Source: Caecitellus pseudoparvulus
Lineage: Eukaryota; Bigyra: Bicosoecida
Length of the DNA stretch: 64,000 nucleotides
NCBI GenBank assembly: GCA_965644315.1
Contig: CBFFRQ010000069.1
Location: 434,001 to 498,000 of the forward strand
Direction of reading: 5' to 3'
Numbering within the stretch: position 1 is the first letter of the stretch; every line of letters starts with the position of its first letter. Both the position numbers and the translations under genes were made by a program. Below the pieces are notes generated by a model. That model was not told where the DNA came from. It made no database searches and saw only the letters and a program-made list of their open reading frames with translations. Below are positions 1 through 9,134 of this stretch, in pieces.

Positions 1-1404
1 CCCGAGGCCGACTCCATCGCTGCAGCTGGGCGGCTGGCCGAGGCTGTGGACACCCTCATGGCTGTGGAGAAGCGTGCGCGGCTGGTGCGTGCAGCCTGTC
101 TTGGCCGTCGCGTTTCGGCACAGCTACGTACTGGACCGCCAACCCGCTGACATTGCAGAGTTCGGACAGCACCAGCACTGAGCGAGCCGTGAGGCACATC
201 ATCAAGCTTGCTGCACAATATGGCACGTTGTCCAACGTTGTGGAGTACATCATGGTCCTCAGCAAGCGCCGAGCACAACTGACCAAGGTGAGGTGAAACG
301 CCAGGCAGGCGTTTCACCACGCCGGCTTGCCCACGCATCCCCCGCTCCCTGTCGCACTTGCAGGCCATCATTGGCATTGTGCAAGAGGGTGTCACTGTGC
401 TGGAAGGAGTGGTGGACACTGAGGAGCGTGTGACCCTGATTGACGCCCTGCGCACTGTCAGCGAGGGGAAGATCTTCGTGGAGGTGGAGCGGGCTCGCCT
501 CACCCAGCACTTGGCCAACATTCGGGAGGCACAGGGCAGGGTGACGGAGGCCTGTGATGTGCTGCAAGAGGTGCAAGTGGAGACTATCGCAGACATGGAC
601 AGCCGGGAGAAGGCAGAGTTCCTGCTGCAGCAGATGCGCCTGACGCTGGCTGTGGAGGACTGGGTGCGCAGCGGCATCATGGCCGGCAAGGTCAGCCGCC
701 CCATCCTGGCCAAGGAAGGCTTCGAAGACCTCAAGCTGCAGTTCTATGACCTGCTCATCACCCTGCACTCGCACGAGCAGGACACGTGGGAGCTGCACCG
801 CGACTACCTGGCTCGGTACGAGACGCCTGGCATCCACGAGGAAGCGCTGCACCGGCAGCAAGCCATGTCCTATGCTGTGCTGTACTTGGCCATGACGGAG
901 TGGAGTGACTCGGTGCGGGACACGATGAAAGAGTTCCTGCAGAAGAAGCACGTGACAGAGGAGCTGCCGCCCTGCGCTGCGCTGCTGCAGGCCCTTGTGA
1001 CCCCTGAAATCATTCAGTGGCCCCTGGCGGGCGGCGCCAGCAACATCCCCCAGCACAGCCTGTTCACCAGCAACCCTGCCAACCTGGACACCCTGCACCG
1101 GAGGGTAGTGCAGCACAACCTGCGCGTGATCAGTGCATGCTACACCCGCATCCGCTTCCCACGCATGTGCGCGCTGCTGGGCCTGGAGCCCGCCACGGCC
1201 GAGAAGGAGCTGTCAGACCTCGTGACGTCCGGCACCGTGTACGCGCGCATCGACCGCCCAGCAGGTGTGGTGTCCTTCGTGAAGCCACAGGCTGCCCCGG
1301 AAGTGCTGGGGGAGTTCGCCGGCAACTTGCGGGAGGTGCTGGGCCTCATTGAGACGACGAACCACCTCATCCAGCGCGAGTACATGGTGCACAAGATGCA
1401 TTGA
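1..1404 (+). CDS. RPN5: 26S proteasome non-ATPase subunit RPN5 (PSMD12), 5' end outside window
   Basis: This is a lid subunit of the 26S proteasome regulatory particle, a PCI-domain scaffold protein. Exons are 1-84, 159-287 and 364-1404. Introns 85-158 (donor GTGCGT) and 288-363 (donor GTGAGG) keep the frame. The spliced product aligns along its visible length with PSMD12: LSKRRAQL, then IDALRTVSEGKIFVEVERARLT, LQEVQVET, then the PCI/winged-helix part with VVQHNLRVI, YTRIRF and a terminal MVHKMH matching the family ending IHKMQ. The first exon is cut by the window edge, so the N-terminal helices are missing. Both introns carry the GCGTTTC heptamer and the second contains a perfect hairpin. 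The stop codon overlaps an ATGCAT palindrome. The next gene is convergent and ends 28 bp away. Confidence 0.93.
288..363 (+). other. RPN5 intron with perfect GAAACGC/GCGTTTC hairpin
   Basis: GT-AG intron of 76 bp. Positions 293-302 and 308-317 are perfect inverted copies (GTGAAACGCC and GGCGTTTCAC) separated by a 5-nt loop, close to the donor site. Confidence 0.85.
1396..1401. terminator. ATGCAT palindrome at 3' end of RPN5 and Sel1 gene
   Basis: It overlaps the RPN5 stop codon and lies 32 nt beyond the stop of the convergent Sel1 gene. It belongs to a recurring 3'-end motif in this window. A role in 3' processing is inferred. Confidence 0.4.
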
Positions 1405-1432
1405 GGGGCAGCTGTGACATGGGGCTGGAAGT

Positions 1433-1816
1433 TCACGCCCAGAAGTGCCGCTTCAACTCCTCTTTCGCTGCCGCGTGGCCTGCCTTGGCAGCCGCCTTCA
1501 ACCACCGCTTGCCTGCGAACTCGCTGGCCCTCACGCCTTCACCATTGGCGTACGCCTTGCCGATAATGAATGCAGCTTCAGCACAGTCAGCTTCGGCTGC
1601 CTCTTGCAGCATGTCCACTCCAGCTTGCACGTCCTGCTTCACTCCTTCCGCCCCACTGTGCTGGCGTTTCGTTCACGTGCACAGCTGAAACGCCAGCCAT
1701 GCCGGCGCGCACACTCACGACAGCAACAGCTTACCAAACGCAAGCTTAGCGTCTACGTCCCCTTCTTCTGCGCTGGTTTTCAATGCGGCCACATCCACGG
1801 TGCCAGTCGCAGCCAT
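1433..1816 (-). CDS. small Sel1-repeat protein
   Basis: Predicted protein of 106 aa made of Sel1-like (TPR-related) helical repeats, which usually mediate protein-protein contacts. Exons on the minus strand are 1816-1719 and 1655-1433, joined in frame by removing intron 1718-1656 (donor GTGAGT). Visible repeat features are AEEGDVDAKLAFGKLL, then AAEADCAEAAFIIGKAYANGEGV, then KRWLKAAAKAGHAAAKEELKR, matching the A-x(2)-G-x-A pattern of Sel1 motifs. The ATG at 1816 (MAATG) was chosen because a conserved-looking helix starts soon after it. A longer in-frame opening from 1903 exists but looks like 5' UTR. The specific partner or pathway is not recognisable. Confidence 0.75.
1656..1718 (-). other. 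intron with 11-bp GCTGGCGTTTC hairpin
   Basis: 63-bp GT-AG intron of the Sel1-repeat gene. Positions 1660-1670 and 1687-1697 are perfect 11-bp inverted repeats (GCTGGCGTTTC and GAAACGCCAGC) with a 16-nt loop. The hairpin fills over half of the intron. Confidence 0.85.
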
Positions 1817-1967
1817 CGTGCTCAGACAGCAAAAGGATGGCAGGCAGCCGACACGCCTGGTGCTGGCGGTGGCTTCGATGCAATGAGGTGGGCCCGATGT
1901 CAATGATCCCTAAGTTGCCGAAAAAGTACCTCGCCGACGGTGTTTTGAATCTTTTCCCCTGCTGCTT

Positions 1968-3593
1968 TCACTGGCATGTACTGGGGTCGTCCAGCTTGAG
2001 AGCACCCGCTTCGGCCGATGTGCGCCCATGAGCAGTCGGCGCCCCCGCAGCTGCGACGGGAGCTTCCGCGGACGCAGAGCACTGAGAAGGTGGCACTTCA
2101 CCAATCGCACCTGGTTGTGCAGCCTCTGCCGCCGTTGCGGGGGGGGGTGAGCAGGATTTCCTCATGGCCAGCGTCTGGTCCGCGACCTGGCCCACCGTCA
2201 GGCCTTCGCCGGCAGCAAGCCGGCCCACGCCCCACTGCAGCATGTGCAGGAAGTGCAGGACTGTGCCTTCGTCCCACATGCTGGGCAAGTATGTGATGGC
2301 CAGGGTCAGCCGGCTCACTGCCGTGAACGCGACGAGGTTGAAGCGGTCCAGCGGCGTCTCTGGGCGCCGATCCCCCCACACCAGGCCAGCATCCACCACG
2401 TGGCAGGGCGCCGTGACGCTGGCCAGGCCAAGCGAGTCCAGGTTTCCGTAGCTGTTCACATTCAAGCAGCAGGGCGCCATGACGTCAAAGGCCAGTGTGC
2501 GGCGGATGATGCTGCCGTCGGCCTTGGCAGCGAGCATGGCATGTCGCAGGCGCCGAGCCACCTCCCACACACACGTTTCCGGGGCGACTTGGAAGGCTGG
2601 CAAAATAGCCACGCCAGTGCATGGCAAGACAGCTGTGGGGGGGATGGCCGGCTTGGCCATGCCGCGCATGTCCACGAACGTTCGCACACGCAGGGAGGTG
2701 GTGGGCTGGTGCCCCGCCTGAAACGCAGAGCTGGACACCGCCCCCAGCGCCTGGAGCGCTGCCCACACTGACAGCCCCTGGCCCGCCACCGCTGCTAGGA
2801 ACGCCGCAGTGTCGCCTTCATTGAGGTCCAGACGCACTTGCCTGTGCTGTGAGGGCTGCGAGGGCTGGGAAGGCGCGGCGGCGGAGGCAGAGTCTGCGCG
2901 AGGTGTCTGCCCCAGGCGCAGCACTGGCGGCACGCCTTCCCTTGCGACGCCAGAGCCACCTGGGTAGTCTGGGCTCAGCGACGCTACAGCGGGGGAGGGC
3001 AGCGCCTCAGACCAGCCGCTGCTGGCGCTGCGCTTGGTCTGGTCAGCGCCAGCAGCGGCACTGTCGGCCAGCGCCGCGCGGAGGGAGGGCAGCCAGTCTG
3101 CAGGTTGGGCCGGATCAGGCGAGGGGGGGGAGCCTGCCAAGGCGGCCATGAGGGACGAGAACAGGAACACCATGCCCCGGGCATCAGTCACGATGTGGTC
3201 AGCGCAGAGGAAGATGGCCTGGCGCCAGGCAGGGCCCTCGCCCACTTGCTGTGGGCTGCTGAGGGCCAGCGCCAGCAAGGGCTCCCGCAGCAGGGTGGAA
3301 GACAGCTCCCACGCAGTCACGTCCACCCACTGTTGAAAGTCTGCAGCGCCATCCCCGCCCTCCAGCAGCTGGCATGGGATGGTCGTGACTTGGTCCGCCT
3401 TCAGCGCCGGGTCGGCTTGGCCAGCCGCGGGGAGGCTGCACCTTGCGAAGGGGTGCGCAGCCAGCATCGCCTCCGCTGCTTTAGAAAGGTGGGCGGGGGT
3501 GAGGGGCTGCTGGCCTTCGCCATCTCCTTCCACCGTCACATGCAGGACAAGAGTGCACTGGGCGCTGTGCAGGTAGTGCTGGACGAGGTTCAT
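1968..3593 (-). CDS. condensation/alcohol acetyltransferase-like protein (HxxxD acyltransferase)
   Basis: Single-exon protein of 541 aa from the ATG at 3593. Residues 133-137 form HIVTD inside the sequence CADHIVTDARG, the HxxxD catalytic motif of the chloramphenicol-acetyltransferase-like superfamily (BAHD enzymes, NRPS condensation domains, fungal alcohol acetyltransferases, PapA5). Downstream, NSYGNLDSLG and TLAITYLPSMWDEG resemble the second half of such condensation folds, where a conserved loop and the solvent channel lie. No NRPS carrier or adenylation domain is nearby, so a free-standing O- or N-acyltransferase using an acyl-CoA is the best guess. The region near residues 170-250 is low-complexity and rich in Ala, Ser and Pro, probably a disordered insert. 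Substrate unknown. Confidence 0.55.
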   Translation of the reverse strand: MNLVQHYLHSAQCTLVLHVTVEGDGEGQQPLTPAHLSKAAEAMLAAHPFARCSLPAAGQADPALKADQVTTIPCQLLEGGDGAADFQQWVDVTAWELSSTLLREPLLALALSSPQQVGEGPAWRQAIFLCADHIVTDARGMVFLFSSLMAALAGSPPSPDPAQPADWLPSLRAALADSAAAGADQTKRSASSGWSEALPSPAVASLSPDYPGGSGVAREGVPPVLRLGQTPRADSASAAAPSQPSQPSQHRQVRLDLNEGDTAAFLAAVAGQGLSVWAALQALGAVSSSAFQAGHQPTTSLRVRTFVDMRGMAKPAIPPTAVLPCTGVAILPAFQVAPETCVWEVARRLRHAMLAAKADGSIIRRTLAFDVMAPCCLNVNSYGNLDSLGLASVTAPCHVVDAGLVWGDRRPETPLDRFNLVAFTAVSRLTLAITYLPSMWDEGTVLHFLHMLQWGVGRLAAGEGLTVGQVADQTLAMRKSCSPPPATAAEAAQPGAIGEVPPSQCSASAEAPVAAAGAPTAHGRTSAEAGALKLDDPSTCQ

Positions 3594-3736
3594 GCTGCTG
3601 CGGAAATTGCTGCGCTGCCCCGCTCAAAAGCCGAGCTTTATGCAAGCATACATTGAAACCTCCAGTGCCAGCACCGCCAAGAGACATGAAACAAGCTACA
3701 CTAGTCGGCGAAGTGTTTGAAGTACCCCCCCCCTGC

Positions 3737-5229
3737 CTATGCCCCGCCTGTCACCGCCACAATGGAGATAGCAGCTTGGATGCCGCCGACGAGGGCACCC
3801 AACACGCCGCCCAGGAGAATGAGCTTCCACTCATCCGCTTCAAAGACGGGGTGCAGAAGCTGCTCAAAGTCTGCGCTGGGCATCTGGATCATGCGCTCCC
3901 GCAGCGTGGCCTCCACGTCCAGCACCTCCGCCGTGTACTGCTTCACCTTGGCCAGCATGCCTGGCAGCTCCCCCATCATGTGCACGGACAGCTCGTACTT
4001 GACCTGGTCGAACTGCTGCTGGCCCAGAGTGAGGTGCAGGAGCATGCGGCCGCTGGCCACGTAGTCGTCCACGCACTGGCTCATGCGGCGGTGCACCATG
4101 GCGAAGACCTTCTGCGAGGACTTGCCTTGCAGCAGCGCCCGCACCAGCTCAGGCGGGTTGATGACTTTGGAGGAGACGATTTCGCCGTATGCGATGGCCA
4201 CCTCGTCTTGGCGCTGCAGGAACAGCCCGTGCAGCGTGCAGCCGCAGCGGGTCACGGGGTCCACTGGGTTAAAAAGCACAGTCAGGGCGATGTAGTTGGT
4301 GGCGGTGCCGACGATGAGCCCCGCCACGGGCAGGACCCACTCTGCAGGGTACACGATGTACACAGCCATTTGGAGGAGGCCGAAGAGGAAGCCCAGGTAC
4401 AAGCCTGACCGCCGGATGAAGTCGAACTCCTTGGCCCCGCACTGCTGGAAGATGTCCACGATCAGGCCCACATCCTGCATAAGCGTGTCAATGCAGAACT
4501 GCTTCAGGTCGAACACGTTCTCAATGTCATCCTGCATGTCTTGGAAGACCAGGGCGACGTAAGGCAGGCCATGGTCCAGCGCCCGCTGCGTGAGGCTGGT
4601 GCGCATACTCTCGGACAGCACCCCCCACATGCCGGGTGCGTGGGTTGCTGCGGTGGTGTCCAAGACGCGCCGCATGTGGGGGAGCATGTGAGGGCGCAGC
4701 TGCTGGGCCATTTCTTGGGGCTCCAGGCGCGAGAACACCTCGCGCACCGTCAGCAGCTGCCCCGTGATGAGCTCAACGGCAGTCTCGGTCATCTCCTGCG
4801 CAGGCTCCGAGCGGTGCGAGGTTGGCTGGGCGCGGGCACGGCGGCAGCCCGGGTGATGGGGCGACGCACTTTGGCCTTGCTTGGAATGATGCCCTGCCAG
4901 CCCAAGAAGGGTTTGCAGAAACCCACGAACTCCAGCGGGTAAAACGTCATCTGCGGCGGCCGACACAGCTCGGTGCTGGGCTGGCGGCGCGAGGGCTGCA
5001 CAGCTGCTGGGAGCAGCGGGGGCGCCGACTCACCTCCAGTGCCACAACATTCGTGCCCCATCCCACGATGGCAGAGAGGATGGGGATGATGACCACCTGC
5101 AAAAGGGCCCGAGAGGTGGTCAACGAAACACCTGCGAAACGCCCGCTGCCGACTGCGCGAGCCACTCACCAACAAAATGCCCACAGTGCTCCGCAGGGGA
5201 AGTGGCAGGTCATCGTCGGCTTCAGACAT
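3737..5229 (-). CDS. DUF445 family membrane protein
   Basis: Four-exon gene: 5229-5170, 5096-5034, 4950-4870 and 4795-3737, giving 420 aa. The introns are 5169-5097, 5033-4951 and 4869-4796. Splicing restores typical DUF445 features: an N-terminal membrane helix (VVIIPILSAIVGWGTNVVALEV), then TFYPLEFVGF, GWQGIIPSKA, a long helical middle part, a paired hydrophobic segment near VLPVAGLIVGTATNYIAL, then FNPVDP, and a last hydrophobic stretch near the C-terminus. DUF445 proteins occur in bacteria and algae/plants and have no settled function. Location in an organelle or plasma membrane cannot be decided, as there is no clear transit peptide. The first intron carries GCGTTTC plus a related GTGTTTC. 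Confidence 0.8.
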
Positions 5230-5403
5230 GCCGCTCGGAGCAGTCCTGCGCCCGCCCTTTGCCGCGGCTCCCACGCTCCAGTCCGACGCAAGGCGGCTTC
5301 GTTTGTGCAGAGCGCTGGCGCAGAGTTGAGGTGGCTGGCCGGTGCAGCTGCAGCGGCTGTCTCTGAGAACGCGCAGATGGGGCGACCCTGGGCACGTCAT
5401 ACC

Positions 5404-5409
5404 ATGCAT
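5404..5409. terminator. ATGCAT motif downstream of MBOAT gene
   Basis: Lies 17-22 nt beyond the stop codon of the minus-strand MBOAT gene. It is a member of the recurring 3'-end motif. Confidence 0.4.
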
Positions 5410-5425
5410 TTTGTCGCCCTGGCCG

Positions 5426-7144
5426 TCAGTGAGCGGGCTCCACGAACTGCCCCTTGGCCTCGGCAGCCACGATCTCTGCCTTGCGCCACGCAAAGCGCAG
5501 CTGGACGACGCAGAAGTAGAAGGCCGTGATGCCGAAGTACACGGGGAGGCCTGCAGGGGAGAGCACCTTGCTGAAGTACGTCACTGCACCCTCCAGCCCG
5601 ACAGAGAACCCGAGGATGTTCCACATCATCACCAGGTACGTGTTCTGGCTCTGCACCAGCGCCTTTGCTGCGCGGTAGTACCAAGTCTCCCAGTGCGGCT
5701 TCACAGCGGGCAGCATGGCGAACTTGTTCAGGGCGATTTCCGGCGCGAAAATCAAGCCTGACGTCAACCCCCACGCCAGCAGCTTCCAGTTCACCTCGTG
5801 CCACAGCGCCACGAAGACGAAGACGAGGACCGTGTTGCCTGCCTGCGCCAGCCCGCTGACGCCGGAGCCCCCCAGCGGCACGTACACGTACCGCACGAGC
5901 CACCTGTTGAAGGAGCGGTGCCACATGCGCCAGAACTGCTTGTTGGAGAGCATGTTGGAGATGCAGCGGTTCATGTTCTCCACAGGCTGCACGCCGTCCG
6001 TGAGCGCCCACAGGCGGAAGAAGCGCCAGATGACGACGAACTTCAACCAGAGGAAGTGCAGGGCCCAGAAGCCCAGGACAGAGGTGCCCAGTGGAGTCAG
6101 GTGTGCGTAGGCTTTGGAGTACGAGAGGGCGAAGGTGGGGATGAAGTGCAGCCCCAGCTCCAGCAGCAGCCAGGAAGCCAGCACCCTGACGGCATACAGC
6201 GCGACATCCCGCACAGACGCCTCCGCGTTGGCGTGCTTGGCGTAGGACAGCCAAGCGTTGAAGGTGATGGTGGGCCCGGCAAAGTACAGGGGCAAGTAGA
6301 AGCAGTAGTTGAACAGGTGCAGGAGGGAGTACTCCTCAGGCTTGTGGTGGGTCTTGACTCGCCAGGAGTAGCCCCACGGCTCATCCCGGGCGCCGACTTT
6401 AATGGGGCAGGTGCCTTTGGGCATGCTGGCCCAGTGGTGGTCCAGCGCGAAGGACACCAGGCGCAGCATGAGCAGGTTGAAGGGGCCCTGCCAGGAGAAG
6501 GAGAAGAGGCCGGTGTACGCGTCCAGAGGGCGGCCCAGATCCCCCAGCAGGAACGCGAACTTGAACCATGTGGCGCCGTTGATGCCAATGGCCAGGAGGA
6601 AGCTGAGGCCAACACCCCACACCAGACCAGGCACCGCGGGCCCAGCGGTCTTCGTGATGCCGTACGTGATGACCACAGCCAGAACTGGGAAGATGCCGTG
6701 GATGCCATGTGCCAGCACGATGAAGGCGGTGGAGAGGATGGCGTACCAGCACTGCTGCAGCCAGGGGCTGCCACTGCGGCGCAGGGCCCAGCCCACCCCT
6801 GACGCCAAGGCAGCGACGCCGCACAGGAGAGGCGCATTGCTGGTGAAATCTCGGTACTGGGCGTCGGACGAATCGTAGAAGGAGGCACCAGGAATCCACG
6901 CAGATGAGAGGCGAGCGGCACAGTGCTCGTCCTCTGTGCAGTGGGAGCTGAGGGCCATGCCCTGGGGGATGATGATGCCCCCCACCACACCCAGCACGAC
7001 GAGGAAGTAAATCGCCAGCTCAACTCCATCTGGCGCTGGTGTGAAGAGGTGCTCCACAGGCACCCGCTTCGACTTTGTAGCTGCGGCTGGATCTGGCATG
7101 ATAACAGGCAGGTCCTGGTCGGCTGTGCTCTTGCTGTGGGGCAT
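5426..7144 (-). CDS. MBOAT O-acyltransferase, GUP1/HHAT-like
   Basis: Multi-pass membrane-bound O-acyltransferase of 572 aa, starting at ATG 7144 (MPHSKSTAD). About ten hydrophobic segments are visible. The signature region reads WHRSFNRWLVRYVYVPLGGSG followed by FVALWHEVNWKLLAWG. His449 of the WHE motif is the expected catalytic histidine of the family. The pattern fits the GUP1/HHAT branch, which acylates glycerolipids, GPI lipids or proteins in the endoplasmic reticulum, rather than the DGAT1 branch. The N-terminal 45 residues are polar and cytosolic-like. An in-frame extension upstream to 7210 has no ATG and ends at a possible splice acceptor, so a 5' UTR intron is possible. Substrate not determinable. 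Confidence 0.82.
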   Translation of the reverse strand: MPHSKSTADQDLPVIMPDPAAATKSKRVPVEHLFTPAPDGVELAIYFLVVLGVVGGIIIPQGMALSSHCTEDEHCAARLSSAWIPGASFYDSSDAQYRDFTSNAPLLCGVAALASGVGWALRRSGSPWLQQCWYAILSTAFIVLAHGIHGIFPVLAVVITYGITKTAGPAVPGLVWGVGLSFLLAIGINGATWFKFAFLLGDLGRPLDAYTGLFSFSWQGPFNLLMLRLVSFALDHHWASMPKGTCPIKVGARDEPWGYSWRVKTHHKPEEYSLLHLFNYCFYLPLYFAGPTITFNAWLSYAKHANAEASVRDVALYAVRVLASWLLLELGLHFIPTFALSYSKAYAHLTPLGTSVLGFWALHFLWLKFVVIWRFFRLWALTDGVQPVENMNRCISNMLSNKQFWRMWHRSFNRWLVRYVYVPLGGSGVSGLAQAGNTVLVFVFVALWHEVNWKLLAWGLTSGLIFAPEIALNKFAMLPAVKPHWETWYYRAAKALVQSQNTYLVMMWNILGFSVGLEGAVTYFSKVLSPAGLPVYFGITAFYFCVVQLRFAWRKAEIVAAEAKGQFVEPAH

Positions 7145-7751
7145 GCTGGGGCCCAGTACGCGCTGCGGCCCGCCTGACCAGCTGCGGAATTGGGACACGG
7201 CTCCCGCCACACACCAGTGTGCGAAGAGGAGGCAGCACCACTGCTCTCGACAGTGCTGCTCTCAGACGTGCGTGCACTTCCCTCTCGCGGTGGGAGGAGG
7301 TTTTGCGGAGACGTATGTAATCTGGCGATGTCCGTGGAATGCTGCAGGCGCCGGAATGTGCTTGACTGCGAGTGTGGTGCTGGCTTGAAGGAAGCTCGAA
7401 GCCGCAACTGGCACTGGCCTGTCACAACCCAGGCCCGTGGAGACAGCTGGTGGTGAGCGGGTATACCGTGGGCCTCGCAAGCTGGCTGCCTTCGCGCGTC
7501 TGTGCTCTGCGGCTTGCCAACCTGGCCTTGGAAGTGTGCAGGACCTGCCGTTTCACGCCTGGTGACCGCACACGTGCCTTCGCACAGTGCCGTCACCTGT
7601 TCGCCCCACCAGCTGAGGCCGCCGCGCGCAACACCCACTTCTACACACAAAGGCTCGTCCTCCTGCCTTTCACGGCTGCCTGCTCTGCAAGCGCCACCGA
7701 GACACGTGGATCAGGCGTGGCGCCAGCGTTTCGCTGCACAGCAAGGCAAGC
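7145..7751. other. divergent intergenic region, MBOAT / DEP genes
   Basis: About 600 bp between divergent starts, presumably holding both promoters. I see no TATA box or convincing coding sequence. Near 7725 there is one copy of GCGTTTC followed by CTGCACAG, which looks like the end of an intron just upstream of the DEP start codon, so a 5' UTR intron is likely. Confidence 0.5.
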
Positions 7752-9098
7752 ATGGCGTACAGCATCCAGCTACCCTCTGCAGGGGGCAGCAGGCGGTACA
7801 GAGCCATGGCTGACGACTTGTACACAACCTTGCATACTCAGCGCTTGGTGAAGACGTACTCCCGGCACTTGCTGTCGGGGTCGTTTGAGCGCTGCTTTCG
7901 TGGCTCAGATGCTGTGACTGCCCTCATCTCCCGCGGCTTCTGCCGCAACGAGGAAGAAGCCATCACGCTGGGCAATGACCTCGTCGAGCGAGGGTTCATC
8001 GTATCTGTCAAGGGCCTCGGGAAGCGCTTCAAAGGCAAGGCCCAGTCCCTGTACCGCTTCTGGCGCGACGGTGGTGCAGGACGCAAAGGGGAGGTGGTAG
8101 TACCGGGCCCCTCCCCGACAGGGGAGCGAGTGGCACCCATTGCCAGTGGTACCTCTGGGGAGTCTGTCGCCTCCAGTGCGCTGGAGGGCAGCGTGCACAC
8201 GGTGGAGCCTCACGCGAGTGCCCTGAGTCCCCCGCACACTTCCGGCCCCCGATTCGTTCCCCCCTCGCCGCCATCAGCCTCAGCTGCGTCTGCAGCAGCG
8301 GCGGCTGCTGCCAGATCCACTGCCAGCAACAGCAGCCTTGGCATCGCCCAAGTGCACAAGCGAAGGGGGGGCTCAGAGGGCCGGCCCACCCCCCTGCGGG
8401 CCCCCTCGCCGCCGGCTGAGGACACTCGGGCCACCGCATTCCCCTTCCCGCAGTTCGGCATGGTGGACGAGGTGGGCGGCGGCGATGGCGGCGGTGGCGG
8501 CGGCAGTGTGGGGGAAGACAGCATGCTGCGGCAGCTGGCCGAGCAGCTGGCTGACACGCAGGAAGCCCTCGCCCACGTCAACGCCCGGCTCGCGTGGAGC
8601 TCGCAAAGCGCTGACCTCGCCGCGTCCGGCACATGGCCTGCTGTTTTCGGCCGCTTCCTGGTGGTGGAGCTGCTCCCAGGTGCTGCCTCTGGCACTGCCA
8701 TTGACCAGGCAGACCCGCAAGCTCTCTTTTTCTTCGTCTTTCGTGCCTGCCTTCTGGTGTCCTTGTTCCTGGCCAGTGGGCAGGCCATCTTGTTCCTGGC
8801 TGGCACCCTCCTTGGCGGGACCACCCCACAGCCCGCGCAGCTGCTGGGGCACCTCGTGGGGCTGGTGGCTGCCCCAGGCTGGCTGGCCACACGCTTCGTG
8901 AACAGCGCCACGCTGGCGGAAGCCCGGGGGCAGGCGGCAGGACTGCCGTCTTCGCCTGCCCCGCAGCCCGCCGCCTCAAGCGCCCTGCTGCCGGCTCGGG
9001 AGGTCAGTGTGGCGGAGTTGCTGCAGAGTCTGGATGGCCAGCCAGACGAGGGCGCGGTGGGAGGGGGCTTGCGCAAGCGTGGCTCGGGGGACATGTGA
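7752..9098 (+). CDS. DEP-domain protein with C-terminal membrane hairpin
   Basis: Predicted 448 aa from ATG 7752; a second in-frame ATG at 7806 is equally possible. Residues about 20-100 form a DEP domain: KTYSRHLLSGSFERCFRGSDAVTALI, then EEAITLGNDLVERGFI, ending SLYRFWRDG, the usual last strand of DEP folds. DEP domains recruit proteins to membranes, often through GPCR or lipid contacts. A disordered Pro/Ser/Gly-rich middle follows, then a short coiled coil (MLRQLAEQLADTQEALAHVNARL), then a hydrophobic stretch (FFFVFRACLLVSLFLASGQAILFLAGTLLGG) able to span a membrane once or twice. The direct membrane anchor in a DEP protein is not a standard architecture that I recognise. Confidence 0.75.
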   Translation: MAYSIQLPSAGGSRRYRAMADDLYTTLHTQRLVKTYSRHLLSGSFERCFRGSDAVTALISRGFCRNEEEAITLGNDLVERGFIVSVKGLGKRFKGKAQSLYRFWRDGGAGRKGEVVVPGPSPTGERVAPIASGTSGESVASSALEGSVHTVEPHASALSPPHTSGPRFVPPSPPSASAASAAAAAAARSTASNSSLGIAQVHKRRGGSEGRPTPLRAPSPPAEDTRATAFPFPQFGMVDEVGGGDGGGGGGSVGEDSMLRQLAEQLADTQEALAHVNARLAWSSQSADLAASGTWPAVFGRFLVVELLPGAASGTAIDQADPQALFFFVFRACLLVSLFLASGQAILFLAGTLLGGTTPQPAQLLGHLVGLVAAPGWLATRFVNSATLAEARGQAAGLPSSPAPQPAASSALLPAREVSVAELLQSLDGQPDEGAVGGGLRKRGSGDM

Positions 9099-9102
9099 GT
9101 GA

Positions 9103-9108
9103 ATGCAT
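9103..9108. terminator. ATGCAT between convergent DEP and RIB43A genes
   Basis: Lies 5 nt after the DEP stop and 27 nt past the RIB43A stop, so one palindrome could serve both transcripts. Confidence 0.45.
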
Positions 9109-9134
9109 TGCCTGGGCGCGTGCGCCGCCCGTGC

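Noticed and set aside
5797-6802. 334-codon plus-strand frame opposite the MBOAT gene
   Set aside because: Composition is a reversed image of the real gene (runs of Glu, Gly, Gln) without domains.
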